From the NCBI GenBank assembly GCA_963717195.1, contig CAVQVR010000006.1, positions 586,415-650,414 on the forward strand: a stretch of DNA of 64,000 nucleotides, written 5' to 3'. Within the stretch, counting starts at the first letter, position 1. Each line of letters begins with the position of its first letter. This document shows positions 54,323 through 63,457 of the stretch, in pieces. The stretch is from JACDAE01 sp963717195. GTDB taxonomy: Bacteria; Chloroflexota; Ktedonobacteria; Ktedonobacterales; Ktedonobacteraceae. The translations under genes were made by a program, and so were the position numbers. The notes below the pieces were generated by a model, which saw only the letters and a program-made list of their open reading frames with translations, searched no databases and was not told the origin of the DNA.

Positions 54323-55330
54323 CTAGAGCGTAGTTTTTGCTTGCACTTTTTCGTTACTTCGCACACGCGTAATCACGGAGTTAATACTGGCAAGGGTGAT
54401 ATATCCGAGATGCTGGGAGTCTTTATCCTGTACTGAGAGAGCGGGGGCATTGCTTGCGAGGAGGTTCAACATGGCAGTGAGCAACGTTGCATCAGAAGAA
54501 CATGTTGGGACATCTCCCCAATGTGCAGAAGAGACCGCATCCGGCTCATTATCCAGCGCATCAATCACTGGAAGATACTCAAGTTGACGCAAAATACTAT
54601 CAGCGCCCACCAGCTTACTCACAAATTCGTTGGCAGGATTTGCCAGCAGATCAACCGGAGAACCAAGCTGCACCAGCTTGCCTTCATTGAGGACCGCGAT
54701 CTGATCGCCTAACTTGAATGCCTCTTCAATATCGTGTGAAACAAATAAAATCGTTTTATGTACATCACGCTGAATGCGCTTCAGTTCGTCCTGCATACGT
54801 GCACGCGTAATGGCATCAAGAGCGCCAAATGGCTCATCCATCAACAAAATAGTGGGATCAGTGGCTAAAGCACGGGCCAGGCCGACGCGCTGCTGCTGAC
54901 CTCCCGAAAGCTGACGGGGAAACCTTTTACGATATTCAGCTGGCGGCAAACCAACCAGATCCAATAACTCATCGACACGTTCCGCCAGACGCTGCTTCGA
55001 CCAGCCACCCGCGATCTCTGCCGTCACACGCACATTTTCGGCGATGTTCATGTGCGGGAAGAGCCCCACCTGCTGAATCACATAGCCAATGCGACGACGT
55101 AAAGTAATAGGATTTTCCTCCAGCACGTTCTTGCCATCAATAATGATCGCACCCGAAGTCGGCTCAATCAAGCGATTGACCATGCGCAAAAGCGTGGTTT
55201 TGCCCGAGCCAGAAGTTCCCACCAGCATACAGGTATCTCCTTCCGGCACGTCAAAGGACACGGAATCAACGGCAGGACGCGCGGTACCTGGATAGTGCTT
55301 GGTAATCTCAGAAAATGCGATCTTTCCCAT
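54323..55330 (-). CDS. opuCA: Osmoprotectant ABC transporter ATPase with C-terminal CBS region
   Basis: 335 aa. Walker A is VGTSGSGKTTLLRMVNRL, the signature is LSGGQQQRVGLARALA, Walker B is ILLMDEPFGALD, and H-loop is VSHDIEEA. The last 90 residues form a CBS-like module (VPTCSSDATLLTAMLNLLA, LGYITLASINSVI) as in OpuCA/ProV, which sense ionic strength. AAGGAGGG lies before the ATG. It is the first gene of the operon, with a palindromic operator about 20-45 bp upstream. Confidence 0.92.
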   Translation of the reverse strand: MGKIAFSEITKHYPGTARPAVDSVSFDVPEGDTCMLVGTSGSGKTTLLRMVNRLIEPTSGAIIIDGKNVLEENPITLRRRIGYVIQQVGLFPHMNIAENVRVTAEIAGGWSKQRLAERVDELLDLVGLPPAEYRKRFPRQLSGGQQQRVGLARALATDPTILLMDEPFGALDAITRARMQDELKRIQRDVHKTILFVSHDIEEAFKLGDQIAVLNEGKLVQLGSPVDLLANPANEFVSKLVGADSILRQLEYLPVIDALDNEPDAVSSAHWGDVPTCSSDATLLTAMLNLLASNAPALSVQDKDSQHLGYITLASINSVITRVRSNEKVQAKTTL

Positions 55331-55349
55331 GCGTTGGAGTACCCTCCTT

Positions 55350-55375
55350 TTTAGTTAGTTGATAGACTAACTAAA
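55350..55375 (-). promoter_or_regulatory. Palindromic operator upstream of the osmoprotectant operon
   Basis: TTTAGTTAG and CTAACTAAA are perfect 9-bp inverted repeats with an 8-bp spacer, just before the ribosome site of opuCA. A TATAGT-like -10 box (minus strand) lies right upstream, so a bound repressor would block transcription. GbsR/MarR-type repressors regulate opuC operons in Bacillus; no such gene is present here. Confidence 0.6.
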
Positions 55376-55583
55376 CTATACACTATCGCTTACAGCATAT
55401 GCAAATTGCGCTCTCTTGCTGGTTGAGAATGGCTCTCTGATGCTATTTTAAGCTAATGATCAGGAAAGCACTTATATAGTACGTCGCAAAAAGGGGAAAA
55501 GTCTCGTTCGTTTCCTGAAGTTTGGGGGAATTTAAAGCTCCCTCCACCAATTCGCAGGAACCAGGCGGGCGAGATGACCGACA

Positions 55584-55962
55584 TTACTTCACAATCACCG
55601 TCAGGTTCATATTATTATGGATAGTACAGTACAGGTGAAAGGTTCCTACCGTGTTGAAAGGTCCAATCGTTTGCTGATCATTGCCATTAAATTGAATCTG
55701 TACGGTAGGAGCTCCTGGCTCGCTACCAGGCCGTTGCGTACCATTGCTATCCCACCTTCCATTCTGAATGACATGAATAACGGAAACGTCATCGACAAGT
55801 GTCAGTTTATCACCCTTCTTAATAGTGATGGCATCCGGCACGAACTGATCCTCATTCATATGTACAGTTGTTGCTAGATTGCTACTCTCTGCACCTCCTG
55901 GGCTGCAAGCCGCAGAGTAAAAGGGTACACACAACAGCGCACACGAAAAAAACCTTTTTCAT
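55584..55962 (-). pseudogene. Cupredoxin (plastocyanin-like) lipoprotein with an extra base in an A7/T7 run
   Basis: From ATG 55962 the frame begins MKKVFF, then runs out of frame because of seven T's (plus 55946-55952). With six T's the start reads MKKVFSCALLCVPFYSAAC, a good lipoprotein signal, joined to the downstream domain (125 aa in all). The cupredoxin copper ligands are visible: His in VSVIHVIQNG, then Cys, His and Met in HLYCTIHNNMNLTV. It probably carries electrons or binds copper at the outer membrane face. As written, only an unexported fragment (from a GTG at 55934) could be made. The homopolymer suggests a sequencing slip or phase variation. Confidence 0.8.
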
Positions 55963-56243
55963 ATAAAAGTGCCTCATTACAAATATACCGCGACAGGGAT
56001 CACAAAACCTGGCCGTCGTTGTCCTCAGTATACAGCCTCGTTGTCTCCCTGTTTATTAGGTATACACCTGATTTAAGAGTAGGTTTTTTACCTATGTTGG
56101 GTGAGATACCATCATTGTTTTGGAAATCCCTCCCATAATATAAATGTGGTATACTATAGTGCAGATAGAGAACTCTTTTGCACAATTATCCTCAATAAGT
56201 ACATTCACTAATTATGAAAGGTTGGTTAGAGAGGAGAGATACC

Positions 56244-57395
56244 ATGCATTCGGTGAAAGAATGGCCACGCCTGATATTAACGTTGCCATACTCTCTACGG
56301 CTTGTAATTACTGTTTTATGCGCAGCGCTTGGGCTAATTATTTACATGCTGACCTTTCCAACAACACATAATGGCAATCTGCTACCACTTTCCGTGGGTC
56401 TGACTGCATGGATGTTCAAAAAAAAAGGACTTCTCATCTGCCTTGCCAGTGGTCTACTGATCCTGATCGCGTATCATAGAATGCGCATAGGAAGCTGGTC
56501 GTGGCCGTATGAATTCATATTTTCTTTCTTAAGTGGATTTTTCATTATATCCCTCGAAGGATTCTTCGTTCTTACGTTGCGCAACCTGTTAGACTCAGCG
56601 GATAACGCACACAACAGAGCCCTGGAAGCAGAAAAACGTATTGAGGCCGCATATGAACAACAGTATCAGCTGAACCAGATTAAGGACCAGTTTCTACTTA
56701 ACATAAATCACGAACTACGTACACCGCTCACTGAATTACATGCTTATCTTGAACTACTGCGCGAGCGCCATGAACAATTGAATAGCAACGTACGAACTCG
56801 CTATATCGAGCATGCCTTTCAAGCCAGCAAAGAGCTCCAACAACTAACCTATAATGTGCTGGATGCCATGCAGGCCGATGAACAGGGCAAAATGCTCATC
56901 GCAGAAGAGTTCACACTGGCCAACCAGATAGACGACATTGTAAAACACCTGAATACAGATAAACAGCAGGAGTACACGATTCAGACAATTATTCCAGCAC
57001 ATCTTACGGTATTTGCCAACGCGCAGGCAGTACGGCAGATCCTATACAATCTGCTCTCAAACGTTTTCAAATATGCACCATCTCAGACAAAAATTATCAT
57101 CGGTGCAGAACAGACAACAACACAAGAAGTGGGAAGGGAATATGTCTGTATCAGCGTACAGGATGAAGGCCCCGGTATTCCTCCGGATGAAATTACTCTA
57201 CTCTTCAAACAATTTGTACGCCTCAAGCGCGACATTTCGGGGCCAACTCGTGGAACAGGGCTCGGATTGTATATCTGCCGCAAGCTGGTTGAAGCCATGG
57301 GGGGTTCTATCTGGGTAGAGAGCGATGGCACTCCCGTACATGGAAGCCGCTTCTGCTTTACCCTACCCACAATAAAGCAAAACCATAACATTTGA
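56244..57395 (+). CDS. Membrane-bound sensor histidine kinase
   Basis: 383 aa from ATG 56244, with GAGAGGAGAG upstream (open frame to 56214). The N-terminal third has about four membrane helices with short loops and no large sensor domain. A helical linker leads to the kinase core: H-box NINHELRTPLTELHAYLE, N-box ILYNLLSNVFKYA, G1 DEGPGIP and G2 GTGLGLYICRKL. No cognate response regulator is adjacent; candidates in the window are at 23573 and 28435. The signal is unknown. Confidence 0.9.
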   Translation: MHSVKEWPRLILTLPYSLRLVITVLCAALGLIIYMLTFPTTHNGNLLPLSVGLTAWMFKKKGLLICLASGLLILIAYHRMRIGSWSWPYEFIFSFLSGFFIISLEGFFVLTLRNLLDSADNAHNRALEAEKRIEAAYEQQYQLNQIKDQFLLNINHELRTPLTELHAYLELLRERHEQLNSNVRTRYIEHAFQASKELQQLTYNVLDAMQADEQGKMLIAEEFTLANQIDDIVKHLNTDKQQEYTIQTIIPAHLTVFANAQAVRQILYNLLSNVFKYAPSQTKIIIGAEQTTTQEVGREYVCISVQDEGPGIPPDEITLLFKQFVRLKRDISGPTRGTGLGLYICRKLVEAMGGSIWVESDGTPVHGSRFCFTLPTIKQNHNI

Positions 57396-57488
57396 ATATT
57401 TCAATAAAAGCAAAACGTATCAACAAACAGAGAGAACACGCCTCTAGAAACAAACGTTGAAACACTACTGAAACAGAAAAAACGGAGC

Positions 57489-58392
57489 ATGCCATATATG
57501 TTTGATGTTATCATCGTTGGAGCCGGGCCAGCTGGATTGAGCGCCGCACTGATTCTTGGGCGCTGCCGACGACACGTTCTTCTCTGCGATACAGGCAAAC
57601 CGCGTAATGCGGCATCACACGCAATGCACGGCTTTATCACACGCGACGGTATCGAGCCAGACGAATTTCTGCGCCTGGGAAGAGAGCAATTACGACAGTA
57701 CGAGAGCGTTGAACTGCGCCACATCTCCGTCAGGGATGCCTGGCAGCTTGATAATGCCTTCGAGGTTGAGCTGGAAGATAGAAACTCTCATCACCTCGCG
57801 TAAAATTCTGCTGGCGACAGGCGTTGTCGATGAATTGCCAGAAATAGAAGGAATTGAGAACTTTTATGGATGCAGCGTCCACCACTGCCCATACTGCGAT
57901 GGCTGGGAGGTGCGCGATCAACCCCTGGCAATCTACGGAAAAGGGAGACATGGTTACGAACTGGCGCTGGAGTTGACGGTATGGAGCCACGATCTTGCAT
58001 TATGCACTAACGGAGAAGTATTAGAGGAGAAGCAACGGCAGCGACTGGCACGTAATAATATTCGCATATGTGAGGAACGTATTGCACGGCTAGAGGGAAA
58101 AGATGGTATACTCGAACGTATTGTATTTGCAGATGGCGAGGTACTGCCACGCCGGGCATTATTCTTCTTCTCGGAGGAGCATCAGCACTCCGACTTGCCC
58201 GAAAAAATGGGCTGTGATTTTACAGAGCGTGGAGTGGTACGCACTGGCGAGTATGAGGGAACCTGTGTGCCAGGACTCTATGTAGCAGGTGATGCGTCGC
58301 GTCGTGTCCAGCTCGTCATCGTCGCAGCAGCGGAAGGGGCGCAGGCAGCATTCGCTATCAATACCGAACTGCTGAAAGAGGATCTGATCTGA
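57489..58392 (+). pseudogene. Thioredoxin-reductase-like flavoprotein split by one extra base near 57780
   Basis: The first frame has the FAD motif FDVIIVGAGPAGLSAALIL and reads to VELEDRNSHHLA then stops at TAA 57801-57803. The next frame continues with TLITSRKILLATGVVDELP, the redox pair CPYC in VHHCPYCDGWEV, and the end VPGLYVAGDASRRVQLV. Removing one A near 57780-57784 gives a continuous 300-aa protein (VELEDETLITSRKILL). The second dinucleotide motif is LAIYGKGRHGYELAL, slightly divergent. It would reduce a disulfide partner using NAD(P)H. Confidence 0.8.
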
Positions 58393-58507
58393 AAAGGAGG
58401 CAGACAATGCAAAAGAACCTGTTGTAAAAGGAAAACTCGGCAGCATTGTAATTGATTGAAGATGAAGGCTTTCCTTTTCATCTTCTCACACACAAAGGAA
58501 TATGCAG

Positions 58508-58891
58508 ATGATTGCGAGCGACATTATGACACGTAAAGTCTGTACAACTCGTCCAGAGACGACCGTACTGGAGCTGGCACAACTCCTCTCTCGTGAACAT
58601 ATCAGCGGCACGCCAGTCGTTGATGAACATGGCAAGATCATCGGAATTGTCACGGAAGCAGACATTATCAGTAAAGTCGACCGCGAAGGTTTGCGCGTAG
58701 CCGACATTATGAGCCGCGAACTGATCACAGTTGAAGAGGAGACGCAGGTCAGCGAAATCGCCAGCTTGCTTACTGAACGCAAAATTAAGCGCGTCCCCGT
58801 TGTGCAAAATGGGAAACTAATAGGTATTGTGAGTCGCGCCGATATCGTTCATGCCGTCGCACAAGGACACATCGTTCTCCGCCATTGGTGA
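58508..58891 (+). CDS. Two-CBS-domain protein
   Basis: 127 aa from ATG 58508, chosen because AAAGGAA ends 7 nt upstream (ATG 58502 is too close). Two CBS repeats: IASDIMTRKVCTTRPETTVL ... GTPVVDEHGKIIGIVTEADI, and VADIMSRELITVEEETQV ... RVPVVQNGKLIGIVSRADI. Stand-alone CBS pairs bind adenylates (AMP, ATP, SAM) and regulate partners. The gene follows the flavoprotein by about 115 bp. Confidence 0.9.
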   Translation: MIASDIMTRKVCTTRPETTVLELAQLLSREHISGTPVVDEHGKIIGIVTEADIISKVDREGLRVADIMSRELITVEEETQVSEIASLLTERKIKRVPVVQNGKLIGIVSRADIVHAVAQGHIVLRHW

Positions 58892-59213
58892 TTAGCCCAT
58901 ATTTGCAGGTTAATACGCTACGAAGAGAGGCACGACGTATGAATTTACCGTGCCTCATGCATATTGACAATTGTTTCAAACCTGATAATTCCTTTTCCAC
59001 CTTCCATTTCTCATCCTTAGCAAGAGGCCAGCATATTTAAAAAAAGAAGTTGCGGTGCGTCTTATTTACTGTAAGATAGCCCTCACAAGATCAAAAAACG
59101 TAAAAAATATACTGTTTCTGAGGCAGTCAATCAAACATTGACAGTACATCGTCGCTCTTGATATACTGATGGCCCGCGTATATTTATAGAAACTTTTAAT
59201 GAAGGAAAGCACT
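58892..59213. other. Intergenic region, nothing recognised
   Basis: About 320 bp between the CBS gene and the kinase gene, AT-rich towards the end. A modest inverted repeat GAGGCACG...CGTGCCTC (58926-58957) just after the CBS gene may be a terminator. Confidence 0.5.
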
Positions 59214-61058
59214 ATGACAAGTGGCAATGGATACATCGGCAAGCAGATCGGCAACTACCGCATTACCGGGCCACTCGATTCAGGTGCGTTTGGAAGTGTC
59301 TATAAGGGAGTACACCTCTATCTCTCCAATCGTGAGGTTGCCATTAAATTGATGCATCACACGCATCTCGGCGAAGAACATGAGCGCGAGAGCTTCCTGC
59401 AGGAAGCGCAATTTCTAGAGATGCTCAAACATCCCCATATTCTCCCAATTTACGATGTCGGCATCGATGAGGGCACCCCTTACATTATTGCTGAACTGGC
59501 ACCTAATGGTTCTCTGCGTACTCTGATGAAAGCGTGCAAACCAGATCTGATTTCGCCGGAAGAGGCTCTCACTATCCTTTCGCAGATTGGACAGGCACTT
59601 GATTATGTGCATAAGCAAAATATTGTGCATCGCGATCTAAAGCCTGAAAATATTCTCTTTGATGTGCGACGAGATGCTTTGCTCGCTGATTTTGGCATAG
59701 CGGTCTTTCTGGATACCACAAAGACCAAATACGTCGACGTTATAGGCTCACCGCTCTACATGGCACCAGAGCAATTCGAGGGATTTGCCAGCAGGAGAAG
59801 CGACCAGTACGCACTGGCCTGCATCGGCTACGAGATGCTCACGGGGGATCCCCCCTTCACGGGACAGCATGCGGTCATCATCGGCATGAAGCACCAGATG
59901 GAGGCACCGGTCCCGCCCCGGCTGCATAATCCCACTATTCCAGAGCATGTCGAAAAGGCTCTGTTGAAAGCACTGTCAAAGGAACGCACTGAGCGCTTTC
60001 CGGATATTGCCTCTTTTCTGGCCGCCCTCTTAGATATCCCTGCCCCGGCACAAAATGCAGCCACTTCAGGCATCTTGCCAACTGAGAACAGCGTTCCATT
60101 GAGCATATTCACACCTAACGTCAATGTCATCAACAGGACAAAAGAAGAATGGCTGGACGAGGGAAATCGACTGTATAACATCGGTCAGTTTCAGGATGCA
60201 CTCCAGGCATTCGAGAACGCCATTCAGATCGATCCCACCTTTGCCGATGCATACGAGGGCAAAACCAGCACATTATGTGCACTTGGACGCTACCAGGAAG
60301 CGCTCACCTCGGTTGAAACCGCGCTAAAACTTGATCCGAGCTATGCCGCTTCATATAACGATAAAGGGGATATTCTCTACGAGTTCAAGTCGTACGAAGA
60401 TGCACTTGGCTACTACCAACGTGCACTCCATTTAGAACCAAATAACCTCGAAGCGTCCCTGGGACGTGCTACCACGCTCTGCTCACTGGGACGTTACGAG
60501 GAGGCATTAGCAGCTTACGATAGAGCAATTTACCTGGATACAAACGTTGCCATCGCCTACGACGGCAAAGCATGGGCATTACGCCAATTGAAACAGTATC
60601 CTGAGTCCCTGGCCTTCTCAGAAAAAGCACTCCAGCTTGAACCGCACAACGCCTTGTTCCATATGGGAAAGGGGCGTGGTCTATTCCGCCTTGGAAACTA
60701 TGAAGAGTCCCTGGCAGCTTTTGATCATGCCATTCAACTCGACCCCACCATAGCCCAGATCTACGATTACAAGGCCGACACCCTCTATCATATGCGCAGA
60801 TTCAATGACGCACTCCATACCTACGAATACGCTACTCAGCTAGACCCCCTACTCGCCTCCTCTTACGAAGGCAAAGGCAACGTACACCTTAATTTCGGGC
60901 ACTACCAGGAAGCGCTTGCCGCCTACGATCAAGCCATCAAACTTGAGCCCAATAATGGATCTTTTATGCAGAAGCGAGGCGATGTCTTAAAGATTCTAGG
61001 CCGGCTTGAGGATGCTGAATACGCGTTTGAGAAAGCACGGCAATTGGAAAATTTGTAG
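59214..61058 (+). CDS. Soluble Ser/Thr protein kinase with C-terminal TPR array
   Basis: 614 aa from ATG 59214 (AAGGAAAG upstream). Kinase domain about 14-280: glycine loop SGAFGSVYKG, Lys45 (VAIKLM), catalytic loop HRDLKPEN (His139-Asp141), DFG with Asp159, and GSPLYMAPEQF. From about 310 to the end there are eight to nine TPR repeats of 34 residues (pattern W..G..L...G.Y.EAL..F..AI.LDP). No transmembrane helix, unlike PknB-type receptors; likely a cytoplasmic scaffold kinase. The TAG stop lies inside a GTAGGGGCC repeat block, so the natural C-terminus may have been altered by its insertion. Confidence 0.92.
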   Translation: MTSGNGYIGKQIGNYRITGPLDSGAFGSVYKGVHLYLSNREVAIKLMHHTHLGEEHERESFLQEAQFLEMLKHPHILPIYDVGIDEGTPYIIAELAPNGSLRTLMKACKPDLISPEEALTILSQIGQALDYVHKQNIVHRDLKPENILFDVRRDALLADFGIAVFLDTTKTKYVDVIGSPLYMAPEQFEGFASRRSDQYALACIGYEMLTGDPPFTGQHAVIIGMKHQMEAPVPPRLHNPTIPEHVEKALLKALSKERTERFPDIASFLAALLDIPAPAQNAATSGILPTENSVPLSIFTPNVNVINRTKEEWLDEGNRLYNIGQFQDALQAFENAIQIDPTFADAYEGKTSTLCALGRYQEALTSVETALKLDPSYAASYNDKGDILYEFKSYEDALGYYQRALHLEPNNLEASLGRATTLCSLGRYEEALAAYDRAIYLDTNVAIAYDGKAWALRQLKQYPESLAFSEKALQLEPHNALFHMGKGRGLFRLGNYEESLAAFDHAIQLDPTIAQIYDYKADTLYHMRRFNDALHTYEYATQLDPLLASSYEGKGNVHLNFGHYQEALAAYDQAIKLEPNNGSFMQKRGDVLKILGRLEDAEYAFEKARQLENL

Positions 61059-61085
61059 GGGCCAGATTTATCGCGTCCAGGTGTC
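61055..61085. repeat. Half-copy of the GTAGGGGCCAGATTTATCGC repeat overlapping a stop codon
   Basis: The block starts inside the kinase's last codons and supplies the TAG stop (61056-61058), continuing GCGTCCAGGTGTC. The same block occurs at 14435, 28303, 51714 and, in part, at 49841 and 51834. Confidence 0.7.
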
Positions 61086-61133
61086 AGGACTACAATATCA
61101 ATAAACACAACAATCACACTAGAAAGGGCCAGC

Positions 61134-61826
61134 ATGCCGAGCACCATACATGCACTCCTCTTCGACCTCGATGATACCCTCTACAGCAGAAATGCAGCAT
61201 TCCACAAGTGGACTCAAGCATTTGTACGCGACAACCTCAAGCTGGCGGAAGATGACCCACGCTACCAGGAAGCCATTGGGCAGATCATCGACCTGGATGA
61301 GTGGGGCTACAGTTCTCGCACAACACTCTTCCGTAAAATTAAGGAAGCTCATCACCTGGTGCTACAAGATAGTGTAGACCAGTTGCTTCAGACCTACCAG
61401 CATCAGTTTATCAACCACATATGCCTGCAAGAGGAGACGCAACACCTGCTCACAACGCTGAAAGAAGCGAGCCTGCCCTTTGGAATTATTACCAATGGCG
61501 CTACATCCCGTCAAATTCGCAAGATACACGCTCTGGGCTTTGATCGATTGACTTCCTGCATCTTTGTCTCCGAACAATTTGGATCCAGCAAGCCTGATGC
61601 CACCATTTTTCTGGCGGCTGCCGCCTGCCTGGGGTATGAACCAGGCAATATTCTCTTCATCGGCGACAATCCCCAGAAAGATATCTGGGGCGCTCATCAG
61701 GTAGGAATGCATACAGCATGGCTGCATCATCAGCGCGCATGGCCCGTCGAGTTGCTAGAAACACCACCGGATTACATCATCGGCTCCCTCGGTGAACTAT
61801 ATCCGCTATTGGATATTTCTGAATGA
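61134..61826 (+). CDS. HAD-superfamily hydrolase (YjjG/GppH-like phosphatase)
   Basis: 230 aa. Motif I is LLFDLDDTLYSR (nucleophile Asp), motif II is GIITNGATSRQI, motif III Lys is in SSKPDATIF, and motif IV is ILFIGDNPQKDIWGA. A helical cap lies between I and II. AAAGGG precedes the ATG. It probably dephosphorylates a small phosphorylated metabolite; substrate unknown. Confidence 0.88.
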   Translation: MPSTIHALLFDLDDTLYSRNAAFHKWTQAFVRDNLKLAEDDPRYQEAIGQIIDLDEWGYSSRTTLFRKIKEAHHLVLQDSVDQLLQTYQHQFINHICLQEETQHLLTTLKEASLPFGIITNGATSRQIRKIHALGFDRLTSCIFVSEQFGSSKPDATIFLAAAACLGYEPGNILFIGDNPQKDIWGAHQVGMHTAWLHHQRAWPVELLETPPDYIIGSLGELYPLLDISE

Positions 61827-62028
61827 AAGGCCTATGAGCAGCACCGACAGTTTTTGAAGCGCCAGGGTAAGGGCCAGCTTGGATGGTTGGTAAAGAAGTG
61901 TCAGGGAGAGAGAGAAGGTCCACCCCTATACCCTTCGCGAAAGAGCACATCATCTCAAACTGACACTTTTCCCGACGGCGAGACGTGAGTTATAAATAAG
62001 AAGAAATAAAAAAAGGAGACCAATTCCC

Positions 62029-62041
62029 ATGGAAACACCAA
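62029..62041 (+). other. Truncated gene start at the junction with GC-rich DNA
   Basis: An A-rich leader with GGAG (62015-62018) and ATG 62029 looks like the start of a native gene, but after only a few codons (METP) the sequence changes to GC-rich DNA in a different frame. This marks the join at about 62,032-62,042. Confidence 0.6.
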
Positions 62042-62417
62042 GGGAATATCGCGATCGAGCGCGCATCCCGACGCAAATTGCGCGACGAATTCACGGCGCG
62101 GCTGACAGCAGCCGTGGGGGTCAAGATCTTGCTCGCCGCGCAGAACCTGATCGGGCGTCAGCTCGCGGCGGCAAAGGCCCGGCTGCCGCAGGCGGAGGCG
62201 GCCGACGAGCAACGCCGAGGCGGCCTACCGCGCTGGCAACCTCGACGAGCGCGGCTACGTCGACCTGGTCACCGCGCTGCTGACGCAACGGCAGAACATC
62301 GTTCTGCTTGAGCAGGCGCTGCTCGAAGGACGGGTCGCGATCGCCGCCCTGGTCGGCGCGGGGATGCCGGTCGCGCCCCCCGCAACTCCGCTGCGCATGT
62401 CGGCGGCCGGGAAATGA
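62042..62417 (+). pseudogene. C-terminal fragment of a TolC/CusC-like outer-membrane efflux protein, frameshifted
   Basis: Two frames joined by a one-base shift near 62204 read GNIAIERASRRKLRDEFTAR..., LLAAQNLIGRQLAAAKARLP and then NAEAAYRAGNLDERGYVDLV to LRMSAAGK stop. Long amphipathic helices with AAYRAGN are typical of TolC-family second halves. The N-terminal two thirds are missing at the junction. The stop overlaps the next start (ATGA), as in efflux operons. Codon use and GC content differ sharply from the rest of the window. Confidence 0.7.
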
Positions 62418-63457
62418 GGCCTTTTGTCGCCGCCCTCGTTTTGGCTGCCGCTTCCGCCGGCACGGCCCCGGCCCAACCGCCGCCGCCGCCGAGCGTGCTG
62501 GTGCGGGCCGAACCTTTGCGCCAGGGGTCGCTCGAGCTGACGGTCGCCGCCTACGGGTCAATTCAGGCCGCGACCGGCACCACGCTCGACATCAGCATGC
62601 CGCGGGCGGGCCAGGTCCTGCGCTTGCGCGTCGTCCCGGGAGAGCGCGTCAAGGCCGGCGGCCCGTTGTTCGATTACGGCCCCGAGCCGGTGGAAATATT
62701 GGCCTATCAGCAAGCGCTGTCGACGCTGACCCTGGCCCGCCAGGAGCTGGCGCACGCGCAGAGCCTGTTCGCCCAACGGCTGGCAACCCAATCGCAGCTC
62801 GAGCAGGCGAGGAAGGCGGTGAGCGACGCGGAGGCCCAGCTTGCGGTGCAGCGGCAGCTCGGCGGCGGCCAGCCGCAGCGCGTGACCGCGCCGTTCCTCG
62901 GCATCGTCGCCGCGATCACCGCGACCAACGGCGCTCATGTTCAGGCCAACGCGACGATCCTGCAGCTGGCCGAAGCCGGGCGGCTCGAAGCCGTGCTCGG
63001 GGTTGCGGCCGGAGAATGGCGTACGCCTGGCCCCGGCCATGCCCGTGCGGCTCGTCACGTTGGCGGCGCCAACCACGCGCATCGACACCGCGATCGGCTC
63101 GGTCGCAGCGCTGCTCGACCCCAAGACCCAGTTCGTGAATATCTTCGTGCCGCTGCCGCCGCCGATCCGCCGGGCACGCTGTTTGCCGGCCAGCACGTTT
63201 CAGGCGAGATCGTCGCCGGCAACATCTCCGGCTGGGTGGTGCCGCGCGAAGCAGTGCTGAAGGACGCGAACGGCCCTTACGCCTTCCAGATGACAGCGGG
63301 AAAGGCGCGCCGGGTCGCGGTCAGGATCGTCGGCGAAGCGGGGGACAAAACGGTCATCGCCGGCCCGCTCGATCCCGCGAACAAGCTCGTCATCACCGGC
63401 AATTACGAGCTGTCGGACGGCATGGCGGTGCGCGAGGAAGAGGTGGCGCCGCAGTGA
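62414..63457 (+). pseudogene. RND periplasmic adaptor (MFP/HlyD family) with compensating frameshifts
   Basis: It starts MRPFVAALVLAAASAGTAPA (signal peptide), then a lipoyl/hairpin region (QVLRLRVVPGERVKAGGPLF, ...LARQELAHAQSLFAQRLATQ, TAPFLGIVAAITATNGAHVQ) and a C-terminal beta domain (GTLFAGQHVSGEIVAGNISG, WVVPREAVL). Between about 63,015 and 63,170 the true coding frame shifts (APAMPVRLVTLAAPTTRIDT is in another frame) and returns, so the nominal open frame contains about 50 nonsense residues. It links an inner-membrane RND pump to a TolC-type channel. Confidence 0.75.

Noticed and set aside
62121..63196. Long reverse-strand frames in the GC-rich tail
   Set aside because: Long open frames arise by chance in GC-rich DNA; the forward strand gives clear efflux-protein motifs.
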